In this document: one piece after another, positions 12,230 to 24,382 of the stretch
Numbering within the stretch: the stretch's first letter is position 1
How the letters are laid out: each line of letters opens with the position of its first letter
From: Chrysogorgia sp. JL179-B06
Lineage: Eukaryota; Cnidaria; Anthozoa; Scleralcyonacea; Chrysogorgiidae
Direction of reading: 5' to 3'
Assembly (NCBI GenBank): GCA_035772405.1
Contig: JAYKKM010000174.1
Span: forward strand, 575,001 to 639,000
DNA length: 64,000 bases
Made by a program: the position numbers and the translations under genes
The notes under the pieces: generated by a model
What the model saw: the letters and a program-made list of their open reading frames with translations, nothing else
Told to the model about the DNA's origin: nothing
Database searches by the model: none

Positions 12230-15200
12230 GTATATGTATAATATATACAGTATAATATAATATAGTAGCCGTAGTGTAATATATTACAACAAATACGAAT
12301 CCGCAACAATCCCCTCGCTCGCCTTTTCTACCACCCAGTGCCCAGACCGCATATTTGTATTTGTAGTCTCTGTCGATAAGATTTTGAACGTTATCTCGGC
12401 CAATATTTACTCGATTTCAATTCTGAAAACAGATTTGGAATTACCGAGTCTAAATACATAACACACGTACCTATTATATTACGAGAACGTGCATACCCTT
12501 CGTAAAAACGGTTTATGTACTTAGAAATTAGTCGGCAATCAGCCGGCCGCTTCGTCGTATATACTTTGAAAGTTATCTCGATCAATATTTAACCGTTTTC
12601 AATTCTGAAAACAGATTTGGAATTAGCGAGTCTAAATACATAACACACGTACCTATTATATTACGCAAACGTGTATACACTTCGTAAAAACCTCTTTATA
12701 TACTTCGTCAGATCATCACTCGCCAATGGCCGCCCTTCGCGTTGCAAAAATATTGTCCGATTCAAACGGATCACCCAAAACGACTTTTGACTTCCTTATA
12801 AGGAGTTGGTCCTATATAAATATATATACAAACCTTTCGTGAGAAATGGATCCCTGCCGCGGCGAGATTATCACCCTCGCTTGTGAGGGCATGACTGGAC
12901 TAGTAGCCATAGTTTTTGCCATAGTGTAATATATTACGACTGCTACATCAGTAATAAAATACAGAAAATATACAAGAAAATATCTTACCGAAACGTAGGC
13001 GTATTTATAAAATATGGTGCAGCGTTGACTATTGAGTCCCAGGCTTTTAGTACCTTTTCTGGTTCGTACCAAATATCGTGTTGAAGATGAAAGGAAGGTT
13101 TCATAACTGGAACAGCTCGACAATGCTTCCCTACGCCTTTCGAATCATTATAAACAGATACAACAAGTAACTGCCATGCAGCAAGGATATCGCTGTTTTC
13201 ACCACCATAACGCCTCTCGGTGTAATCTTTAATCCAGTCTTTCAGCTCCACTTTCTCTTTACGCCATCCCATTTCCAGCATCAGATCGTACAAGACGACA
13301 TTTGTTTCAATCCCCTCCGGTGAGATACCTATTCCAACCATGGTGTTATTAGCATGCAATGCTTTCACTGGCTCTATAAATGTTAAAAGCACGCGTGTGT
13401 TGTTCGTTTCAATCTTCAAGGTCGTATTTTAAATTTCGGAATGAAATCTCGCACCGCGTTTATGTGACACCGGAACTCGTAAAATCATAGAGTAACACCT
13501 TTTACAACTTTTCCGTATTTTACTTCGTTTTTGAAATATTTCAGTTTGTTTGATATGAAAATGAGATGGCCTGTGCTGGGTAGAGAATTTTCACTCACTA
13601 AAAAATGTCTTATATCTCAGTGATTGCAAAGTTTACAACGTTCATTATCACGAGGAGATATTATACGCACCATTTCAAGTAAATTTGTGGAACAAACTTG
13701 AAGATGGAACTAATATTTTAATGAGTGAAAATTCTCTACCCTGCACCTGACGTCAGAGACCATCTCAATTACATATCAAACAAACTGAAATAATTCAAAA
13801 ACGAAGTAAAATACGGAAACGTTGTAAAAGGTGTTACTCTATCATTTTACGAGTTCTTTCATATTAGACAAACTTAATTTTTGTTGCCAATGTCCGATCC
13901 TTTAAAGTGCTTATAAACCCAAAATGGGTTTTTGGTGATTCGGATAGAACATAAAAAGTTAGTTAATAAGTTCTAGATTAGTTTTTGCGTTAAACTTTTA
14001 GTTTCGGAGATACAAGGGCTCAAAGTCACAATTTGTGAAAAAAAGTAGCGCAGGCCGGGAGACTGGATCCGAGGAACGTGTTATGTTTCAATACTTATAA
14101 AAATATATTACAATTCGAGTAGACAAGGTAACATCGTAAAGACACATCGTTTGGGCATTTTTCAATAAAAACTCTTAAGATAGCTGTCTTGCGATCCTAT
14201 ACAAAAGCCTAGTTGTTGTTGAAGATGGGTTCCTCGGATCCAGGTCTCTGTGTGTTATTTTGGTGGCGCTACTTTTTTCAAAAAAATGGCACAATTTGCA
14301 TGTTTGTGCCGTTATATCTCCGAAACTAAAAGTTTAACGCAAAAACTAATCCAGAACTTATTAACTAACTTTTTATGCTCTATCCGAATCACCAAAAACT
14401 CATTTTGGGTTTATAAGCACTTTAATATAATTATCAGTTTACCTGTAGCTATAGTCTGCAGTGTACCATGCATTCCAATATTGCCACCAAAGTTGTGTAA
14501 CATACACCAGATGAAAGGTTGGCCATAAAAAGAATCTGTTCTCATCCAAACTGGCGAAATCTCCGCGTAGAGGTCAAGCACAATCATATTGCCAAGTGGC
14601 ACTCCTGAAAGCATAACAACTATAGTTGAAAAAAGCTAAACAAGTATTGTATTAGCTGACATCAAAGGTGCTCAAGGCAGCCACCATACGACCCATGTCT
14701 GACCACGGAATACGGCTAAGATCTTTTATTATGCATTCTCTACTCTATCTCGATTTTGTTCGGCTCTTGGCATACAGCTAATTCGTGACATCAGCTTCAT
14801 GTGAAGTCATGTTCCCAAATTATGGTTCAAAAAGTGTAGCTATGACATCATTATTCCAATATCTTGTTGCTAGCTTGCTGTTGCCAGCTTGTTTACGGCG
14901 AAAGAAAATGGGTGGTTCTTCGCAAAGATTCGCCAACGAATTGCTTTAGCACTTCTTATGCATAATAAAACAATTATTGGATTCGGTTTTCGCATGATAT
15001 CGAGAATTATCAAGGCCTCGGTTTGTGTTATCCGCCTCAGCCTTCGGCTTCGTCAGATAACAGAAACCTCGGCCTTGATAATTCTCGATATGCTTCACCT
15101 CATCCAATAATTGTTAAAAGTGTTGATTTTACATAGGGGGGGGGGGGGGGGCGGGGGAAACGACTCCACTCACACGGAAGTCAAGCACGGTATACTAACC

Positions 15201-17879
15201 CAGAAAGTCACCCATGGAAGTACTAATCCCCTGCATTAACTTCAAACCTCGGTGAGGGTCAACGTGCTTACGTGTCATCAAAGTGTTGTACTGCATAGGC
15301 AGTGTAGAAATACAAACAACTCTAAAAGGTTGGTGTACTACTTAAATGTGTGTAGAGGTTCTAACGTTTTGAATTTGGCAAACGAAGTGGTGGCCTTGCC
15401 TCTTAAATAAGCCTTAATTTGGTTTGGTTTCCAGAACTCTGTATCATGTGAGAATAACCATCCTTGCATTAACCACACAGCCTGGTCATCGCCTGCCGCC
15501 ATTGCTTCATATACAGCTTTGCTTACGCTTGCCAGATATGTTGTTGACGATGACTTAGGTCGCATCTCGTTGAATGTATCGCCATTAAAAACATGATCCG
15601 TGCCATTATATTCACTAATCTGTTCTTCAATGAAAGCTTTTCCAATTTCCTGAATTTAAAGATCAATAATTAGGGATTGTAAAAACTGAATCTTTTTGGC
15701 AATTTGAGCTCGAAATACAAGCTTTCTAAGGCCTGTTTCAAACATCGCATTTTTCATCTGCATGCTGAACCTAATGTAAATTAGCAGAGTCTTTTGTTCA
15801 AGTTCATTTGCATTTGGTTAATTCGGCACATGAAAACAGTTCGACGTTTGAAACCAGCCTAATTCTTCCTCTAATTCGGTAGATATTTGCAGCCGTTTGC
15901 TTAAGGCCGTCGTCAATTAAATTACAGGATTTGTACACTATTACAATTCAGACTTGCACTGGAGACAATTAGGGGGCCTTGCCATTTCAAATGTAAAAAT
16001 ATTTTCATAATATATATTTCAGAATATATTTCAAAATCCTAAGACTTTGAAATATTTCAAAACGTCATCACGTGATCAGCTAGATGGATCTTCCTCCGGT
16101 TTCAAAACACCAATTAAACATTAACATGGTTCATGAATTATTAATGAGTTTGAGAAGTAATATATGAAACACGACGAAGAGTGTTTTATCAGGATATCGA
16201 AACCCGAAACGTTTGTTGAAAACCGAGGCGAAGCCAAGGTTTTTTAACAAACTTCGAGGTGTTTGGATATCCTGATGAAACACTCTTCCAAGTGTTTCAT
16301 ATTACATCTCAAACAAATCAGTATTTTAAGAGAAAATCAATCAAGGTGAAAGTTGGCTTAATTTATGCAATTTCTTCCTCAGATATCCAAACCACTGTCT
16401 AGGTGCTAATTTCCTTTGTTTTCGGCTCATGAATTATTGAGTTTGAGATGCTTTCATAAATGTACTAAGGCATGTGTTCATATCAATAACCTAGCTCTGC
16501 CTGTCAGTAACAAGATGTCAAAGTTTGAAACTCAATACTTGAGATGGTTTACAAAACTTATAACTCATGCTAGCCTGCCCGCACTCACATAAAAAAGAGG
16601 ATCCTTTGGATCCAAAAGATAAGTAGGGACATATGGAGGACCAAAGTGTCCCCAATGATCCAACTTTGAGACGGAAGCATTTGGGAACACTCTAGTCAAA
16701 CCTTGAGGAATGTGGCCAGCAAATGCAGGAAGAACTGGTGACATCCCAAGACTTCTCATTCGTTTTAAAATTTTATGTTGTAACTCCATCTGCTCCTTGT
16801 ACCATGATGGATTAGGCAAAGGTCCTCCCCATCCATTTATATTTCCCATTCTTGACCTGCAATCATCAGTAACATAGTCTTTCTCACGTGAAAATTAAAG
16901 TTAACATAACGTATTACAAGATAAACTACAGTTTATAAAACCGTTGTGTTGTGTAGGCAGTGTAGAAAAAAGTTGGTGTACTGCCAAAATAGTGTATAGG
17001 AGGTTTAATAGTTAAGAAGAGTGCAGTTTTAATGAGTGTATTGTTTAAAAATGAGTTTAAAGACAAAAAATATTGTAGTTTAACGACAGATTGTAACATT
17101 AGTCGTGTACGACATGCGGACCTGTTTTTTTACACGTTACATTAAACTTTACCAGGCGAGAAAAGCAGCGCCTCCAAAATGGCTATCCAGTTCTTCCTGG
17201 GTCAGCCCAAGTCTTAGATAGATTCTCTGCCATATAGTTTCTTGAGCTGTGAATGCCAAAGGTAAATTAATACCATTCATTGCCATCCAATCTATCTCTT
17301 GCTGCCATCTTGTCCAGTTCCACCACACAAATGAGTAACTGGAGGTGCAAACATTTTGATAATATCGGAAGCTATATAAAAATGGTCAACAACTCAAGTA
17401 ATTCCCATATATTCCATAAGTAGTTTATACTGTACATGCAATAACCAGTACCTATGAGGAATATCTATCTTTATCAAATCCCTCACGACCGGAAGTGGCT
17501 TTGGAATGCTGTCCAGTTGATTACCAACCCACGATACATGAGCACCACAATAATACTTGAGAAAATGATGAAATCCCCAAGCCGCAGAGGTTCCTGTGTT
17601 ACCCCATACCGTTAATCTATCATCAACTGTTTGAAACGCAAACACGTCCTCTCCAAGTACTGAAAGCGATGAGTTGACGACAACCGTGAACTCAGAACCA
17701 CGGCGCGGAAGTAAGCGCAAAATGAGATCCTTCACGGCTTTTTCTTGATCTCTGTCTGGGGTTTTTGTGCGGATATGATCGAGTTTCTCCCAGACACGTC
17801 CAGAATCGCAGCTATTTGAAAGGATAGAAAGAAATAGAAAGAAATGAAGATTCATCTTGGTTGACGGAACTTGACGCAA
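11508..17879 (-). CDS. NAGLU: Alpha-N-acetylglucosaminidase (GH89), 7 exons, complete
   Basis: Lysosomal exo-hydrolase that removes terminal alpha-N-acetylglucosamine during heparan sulfate breakdown. Exons in transcript order: 17879-17452, 17371-17153, 16856-16589, 15649-15400, 14604-14443, 13373-12989, 12129-11508. Phases are consistent and the product is 777 residues, against about 743 in human. The start could be Met1 or Met9; a hydrophobic signal peptide ([11 protein letters not shown]) follows Met9. Family landmarks in order: [56 protein letters not shown] [20 protein letters not shown] (first catalytic Glu, near residue 333), [24 protein letters not shown] (second catalytic Glu, near residue 462), and C-terminal [19 protein letters not shown]. 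Exon 15649-15400 ends AGAG before GCAAGG, so that intron is GC-AG. Introns hold several MITEs. It is head-to-head with TCF25. Confidence 0.95.
12187..12945. repeat. AT-rich insertion with an internal duplicated segment of about 185 bp
   Basis: Lies in the NAGLU intron between the last two exons. It starts with an (AT)n run (12197-12230). It then contains two direct copies, around 12387-12560 and 12568-12720, sharing TTCAATTCTGAAAACAGATT and ACATAACACACGTACCTATT. GTGTAATATATTAC occurs near both edges (12269 and 12924). It may be a mobile element; the family was not recognised. Confidence 0.5.
13378..13481. mobile_element. Fragment of the 7074-7670 fold-back family
   Basis: The segment TTGTTCGTTTCAATCTTCAA to GAAATCTCGCACCGCGTTTA matches 7445-7530 closely. 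It is truncated on both sides and abuts another MITE. Confidence 0.65.
13482..13901. mobile_element. TTAA-type fold-back MITE, family 4, second copy
   Basis: Inverted arms TCATAGAGTAACACCTTTTA and TGTTACTCTATCATTTTACG face each other. The right end CAATGTCC is kept; the left terminal of about 40 bp is lost. Contains TGACGTCA at 13748. Confidence 0.75.
13906..14421. mobile_element. TTAA-type fold-back MITE, family 3
   Basis: TTAA (13902-13905) is followed by AGTGCTTATAAACCCAAAAT. The right end is the reverse complement followed by TTAA (14422-14425). Arms of about 190 bp meet near a GGATCC-containing centre. It lies in a NAGLU intron, beside the family 4 copy. Confidence 0.85.
14965..15118. 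mobile_element. Short palindromic element (CGAGG...CCTCGG core)
   Basis: AACAATTATTGGATTCGG at the left is mirrored by CATCCAATAATTGTT at the right. The arms GAGAATTATCAAGGCCTCGG and its complement are separated by a GCCTTCGGCTTCGTC centre. Similar hairpin elements with a CGAGGCGAAGCC-like centre occur at 16188-16312, 45645-45815 and 61960-62120. Confidence 0.75.
16188..16312. mobile_element. Short palindromic element
   Basis: AGAGTGTTTTATCAGGATAT is mirrored by ATATCCTGATGAAACACTCT around a centre containing CCGAGGCGAAGCCAAGG. It lies in a NAGLU intron. Confidence 0.7.
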
Positions 17880-18001
17880 TCTGTTGTCCGCACTTTTTCC
17901 GCTTTACAATTCTCTAATTATGTTAATTTATTTTACCCCCCACGAAAAACATGGCGGTCTTGTTTCTCTTTTAAAGTACTTAGTTACATGTCGTTTTAAA
18001 C
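17880..18001. promoter_or_regulatory. Divergent promoter between NAGLU and TCF25
   Basis: Only 122 bp separate the NAGLU start (minus strand) from the TCF25 ATG (plus strand). No TATA box is evident. AAAAACATGGCGGTC (ATGGCGG at 17951-17957) resembles a YY1 site, common in promoters of housekeeping genes. Both transcripts must start in or very near this gap, which implies a shared bidirectional promoter. Confidence 0.7.
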
Positions 18002-21000
18002 ATGTCTTCGCGAGTTCTTAGAAGATTAAAAGGCAAAGATGAACTGGATATTAGGCAAGGGGATAAAGATGAAGATGACCTAGTGGCTACCCCGTCAAAG
18101 TCTCGTAAGAAGAAGAAACCATTGAATACGACGACAAATAATGCTTTCGATGTGGTACGTACGTGTCACTGTTATATTATGCAGGTTATGGTGGCATTGT
18201 CCACAAGTAATCAATTCCTTTCACTCTGTCTAGTAACGAAACGTCAGTTATTAAAATCTATTATGTTTTATTATTGGTTTCTTATGTGATAGATTAAAAA
18301 AGATTAACTGATAATGCATAAATAGTGACGAATGAGAAGTCAGAAGTAAACAAAGGAAAATATGACAGGAATGATAGTTCAAACAGAATAAATCAATAAG
18401 TGAGATAATAAGACAGAATTAAAAATATTAAAACAAAGATAAAGGAAAAGATTTAACTCTTTCCTGTTGAAAAACATCCAAAATTGAACCACCTCTTTGT
18501 TCTATTGATATCTCTGGAAATAACCATAACTGTTACGAAAGCTATACATTTTCTGAAAGCCCAATAAACCGGCTTTTACTAGTGCTTTTAAATTTCCCGA
18601 ACAAGACACATGTTAATATAAATTAGCATTAATTATCATAAATCAGGTTGAAAAACATTCATTTTTCTAGAGAAGCACATCTTGCATGCCCGCGTAGCAT
18701 CATGAAAATTCAAAATGCCACCAATCGCAGAGTTGTTTATGAAATCAAACTTGGCGTGTGAGTGGATCTCATGTGCCTGGCGCTTGTCGAGTTTCAATTT
18801 TTAATCTTGTGTTACCGTGTGCCGTGTTTTTCGATTGACAACTTCACAGGTCTTCTAGGACCCATTTTGACTCAGGGTGGGGTAAAGATAGAGTTAACTG
18901 ATACATAAATAGATAGTGACGAAAAGTGACAGAGGAATAATAAGAAGAAGAATAGAGGTGTGAGAAGTCGGAAGTAAACAAAGGAATTTATATATGACAG
19001 GAGTAATAAATAGTTCAACCGTAACAAAAAAAGTCTATAGGCTTGCCTATATACCAGGGTTCAAAATAGCAGCCAGCGACTTTTAAATCGAAAAACTTTT
19101 CAACAAATATTAACTTTCGGAATTGACATAAAATGTCGCACTAAATTAATTTTGAATTTGTTGAAAAAGACCGTTGAATTTTCTGTTATTGCTGCCAATC
19201 TTTTATCTTGTAAACAGTATTAAATGTGGAGAATCGAGATTTGCGATTTCAGCGGAGCCTGCAGTCAGGTATTTGGCGCATGTTCTGTTCTTGTTGATGT
19301 TTATGTTGGACAGATGGCCATGTAAATGAGGAAATACGCACAGTTTGTACAATAATAAAACACCTTTTTTCTTTTAAAAGCTATTTTTCTGCTAGAAATG
19401 GCATTATTAATATAACTAAAAAGGATCCCGTAGCAGGCATTCGCAAACAGCACATACCAAAACAGCCGGCACAAAAAATGTACATATATAAAACTACAAA
19501 TACAAAAACATCTAAATCCAAAATATTTATTTTGAACCCTGTATACAGGTGCATGTCTATAGGCAACCTATAAGATCCTATAGAGAACCTATAGGCTTCT
19601 ATAGGCAATTGGAACATTTTCTATAGGCGACCTATAATGAAACCTATTAGCCTATAAAAGCCTATAGATCCTATAGGCAGACGCCTATAGATGCCTATAG
19701 GAAGACGCCTATAGATGCCTATAGGCGCCTATAGGCAATTGGCACATTGCCTATAGGCGCCTATAGACTTTTTATGTAAAACAGAATGAATTAATATAAG
19801 TGGGATAATAAAACAGAACTAAAAATATCAAAACAATGATAAAGGAAAAAATTTAAAGTTGTTTATTTTTAGTTGCTCGATGATGATGATTGCATGGCAA
19901 TAAATGTCTCTTCAGAAGATGAAGAAACACTTGAAGATAAACCTGTTAACAGCGATGAAAAAGAAAACAAGAGTTCTGAGGTGGATACAAGAAAACATCT
20001 CTAGTGTTTTGTGACTAAGAAATGCTATTAAAGAGCTACTCGAGCCAAAATACAAATGTAGTTCATATGAAAGATCTTACTGATTTTAGTTTATTTCCAA
20101 AGTTTCAGCATTCCTATCAATTTAGTTAAGAAGATATGGCTAGTTGAAGTTGAAAATTTGAGGATTTTAATGCCACATTGGTTTCGAAAATAATGATGTC
20201 ATTGAGTCGATTCTTTATCGGCAGTGGAGTTGTTTTGATGGTGATCACATAGTGATCTGTTACATAGATGATCACATAGTGATAGCTGTTGTGAATGCTC
20301 TTTGGACGAAAATTAGTTGAAATAAACTATTCAGTTCCTCATGCAGGAAAGTAGAGGAGCTTTTTAAGAATAATACGAGATAGAATCACTCAGTGACGTC
20401 ATATTTGAGAAACAAATATGGCGTCGAAATTGGATTCCAACGTCAACTAGCCATATCTTCTTAACTAAATTGATAGGAATGCTGAAACTTTGGAAATAAA
20501 CTAAAGTGAGTAAAATCTTTCATATGAACTACATTTGTATTTTGGCTGGAGTACGACATATCCCTTAATATTAAATTTTAAAAAATGCCATGCATGCAAA
20601 TTTTAATCTTCCTATGTAGATTTGCAGAAATAATGAAATATCTGGGTCTGCAAATAAAACAAAATCAAGGAGGAAGAAGAAGAAAGCCAAAGCAAACCCA
20701 GTTGATAAAAGCGAAGTAAGGATATTTATTATTTGTTTTCTGAGTATCAAGTCTTCTCAAAATTCTCTAAAGACCATTGAATACCATTCTGAAATTTGAT
20801 TTTTATAAATTGTTTTAAATCCTTTAAGGAAGATGATGAATTGGAAAATGTGTCGTGGGACACAGATGACATCTCAAACACAGCAGGTATATACAGTATG
20901 ACCATATACTGTACAGTAGATAATTCTACTTTACTTTTTTCCATGTGTACAGTATTAACCACCATTCAAATATCACAGCTGTAAAGTTAAATATCAATTG

Positions 21001-23438
21001 GACTTGATCATTTTGAAGTGATTAATTTTTATTGAACAGTTCATTAAGTGCCCGTTAAAGTGCCTATCTCACGTTTGGGGATTTTACATAATATTTTACG
21101 TAATATTTGGATCTTCCTGAGCAAAATCATAATATATCTTGTCAGCCGAAAATTTCATCTTCATAGAGATTTTGCTGCCAATGTCACAAGAGGCATTTTT
21201 GTGGCAAGTAACAAAAGAAAACTGGTATGGAATGCCTCTTGTATCATCACATCCGGTAACTTCGACAGTGAAAAACTCCATGAAGATGAAATTTTTGGCT
21301 GACAATATATATTATGATTTTGTTCAGGAAGACCCAAATATTACGGATATATAAAATCCCCAAACATGAGATAGACATTTTAACTTCTATTCATATTTTG
21401 AATTTTACCAGGAAGTGCAACACCGAAAGATAGAGTTAAAGTGATGACTACAAAACCAGTGCTTATGATAGAGCATAGGTGAGTTGTTGCATAATGAAGT
21501 GGTTTCCTTGATTGATTGTCCATGTAAGCCATGAATAATAATCATTTCGAGAATTTGTGAATTTGAATCTAAATTAGAATTCAATTGACGTTACTGGAAA
21601 AGATGGCAGTTATGCATTTAACCCCAATGCTTTGTGAACTCAAATCAACTCTAAGAACAGCTAAACATTGTTATAAAAGTGTTAAGTACATAAGTTGGTC
21701 AGCCATAGCAGGAGGTGACCCGTAGGCTCCTCTTGCTCTAGCTGCAACCTGAAGGTTAAACCCTTTCTTTTGCTATTTCTACAACCAGGTACAAAGTTTA
21801 TTGCACGTAAAGTATTATGGTTAAATCAAACCATCTTTTTTGATACGGTTAGTTATTTTCCAATGCGTTTATTTGTGTACAACAGGAATCTCAATGCTGA
21901 ATATGAGATGTGTCGAAGATTTGGTTCAAAGATTGTCAGAGGTGACAAAGGGTGAGTGAAGTGTGATTTGTTTGACATGCATAATCTCACACTCTGGCCA
22001 TAGACGGATTTTCTGGGGGGGGGTGCGGGGGGGCCTCCAAATATTTGTTTTCACCCCCCAAACGAAACGTTCACCCCTCTAAAAAATTTTAACACAGTAA
22101 TTTGATAGAACCCTATTTCGGGTTTACAGGGTCATTTAACTCTCTCAAAGGAACTGCCAAATTCATTGACCTGACAACTTCAAAAACCTTAGTTTTTTGC
22201 TTCGAATGCCTTCTGATGTGCTCTAGAAACCTTGATTGCCTTCAAAATTTTCTGGGCGTGCTTTGCTTTCTAGCCTCCCTCCCACCAGCGGCTCCACCCC
22301 TGGACCTCACTGGGGGCTGAGCCCTGAAGCACAACGTTTGGTGACGCCTTGTGTTACCTCACCAGCTCACCCCCCTAAAATTTTTGGCACCCCCCCCCCT
22401 AGTAATAAATATGAAAATCCGTTTCTGGCTCTGGCCATTCATTATAACCCTTTAAGCCCCAATATCAATGGTTAACCAAGCATAGAGGTAATGAGAATAA
22501 AGGAAATGATCAACAAAGATAAACTGACATGTATTTAATACAACTTCTCCCAACTACGAGCCTGGAAATAATTATTTTTACTTTGCCTGTCAGAATGACC
22601 AGCACAAATGAATTTGTAACGGACATACAAACGATTGTACCTGTCACAGTACAACTTAGCGTAACGTCCAAAAACTGAGGTAACATCTCGGCAAAACTTA
22701 GCGTAACGTCTCTAAACCTAGCGTATATACATCATTAGCGTAACATCTCCAGACTTAGCGTAACTCTCACAACTTAAAGCAATATCTCCAAAGTTAACGC
22801 AAAATCTCCAAAGTTAGCGTAATGTCTCCAAAGTTAGCGCAATGTCTCGAAACTTAGCGTAATTGTCTCATAACGTAGCGTAATGTCTCCAAACTTAGCC
22901 CAAACTTAGCGCAATGTCTCATAACATAGCTAGTATCGGACAAAATGACAGACACAATTAATATTGTAACTGTCAAATCTCTAGAAATGGAAAATGTTTG
23001 TACCAGACAATGTCCACATGTTTTAAAAACAACTTCTCCCAACTAGTACTATAGAAATGTTAGGAGACCAATAAGGAGAATTTATATGTTGATACTTAGA
23101 CCTAGGGCTTAAAGGATTAGATATCTCTTTGGATTTTCCACATGCATTTTTCCAAGTACACAATTCTTTCTTATATACATGTGTGAAACAGAAAATCAAA
23201 TCATCGAAGAACACATCGTTCAACATGGTGAGCTGAACATTATGATCTTATTTAAATAAAACTAAAATGCAATTTTGTCATGATGTCTGGTATTATTTTG
23301 AACACTTTTAGGTTAATTAATGGTCGTCAAACATGGCCAAGAGTTGGAAAGTCAGGTAAAGAAAAGAAAAATGATAAACAGGCCAAGCAGACTGAAGGGT
23401 GGTAGGGACAGAAATTTAGTATTATAGTTGGGTTTTTT

Positions 23439-23493
<55 letters not shown>

Positions 23494-23526
23494 GGTGGAG
23501 ATACATGCAGACAGATGGACAGACAG

Positions 23527-23596
<70 letters not shown>

Positions 23597-23652
23597 TACT
23601 GTCTGATTGCTTGATTCACTTTTATTTTTATTTTATTTATATTTTATTTTAC

Positions 23653-23751
<99 letters not shown>

Positions 23752-23995
23752 GAGAGAGAGAAATTTATTTGAATTCGGAATCTTATCAATTATACAAATT
23801 GCTTTTCGTAAGAGCCGAATAATATTTACATGCAATATACATAAATATACATAGATAATAAATGATAGAATATACATAGATAATAATTAAAATTAATTTT
23901 GGAACTGATTTTGGAACTGAGGTTGGATAGCTAGCTCCCGTTTGAATGAACATAAGGACAGACAGACAGACATGCAGAGAGGTGGAGATATATGC

Positions 23996-24070
<75 letters not shown>

Positions 24071-24087
24071 GAGGTGGAAATATATGC

Positions 24088-24160
<73 letters not shown>

Positions 24161-24219
24161 TGCAGAGAGGTGGAGATATATGCAGACAGACAGACAGACA
24201 GACAGGTGGAAATATATGC

Positions 24220-24300
<81 letters not shown>

Positions 24301-24347
24301 TGCAGACAGACAGACAGACAGACATGCAGAGAGGTGGAGATATATGC

Positions 24348-24382
<35 letters not shown>

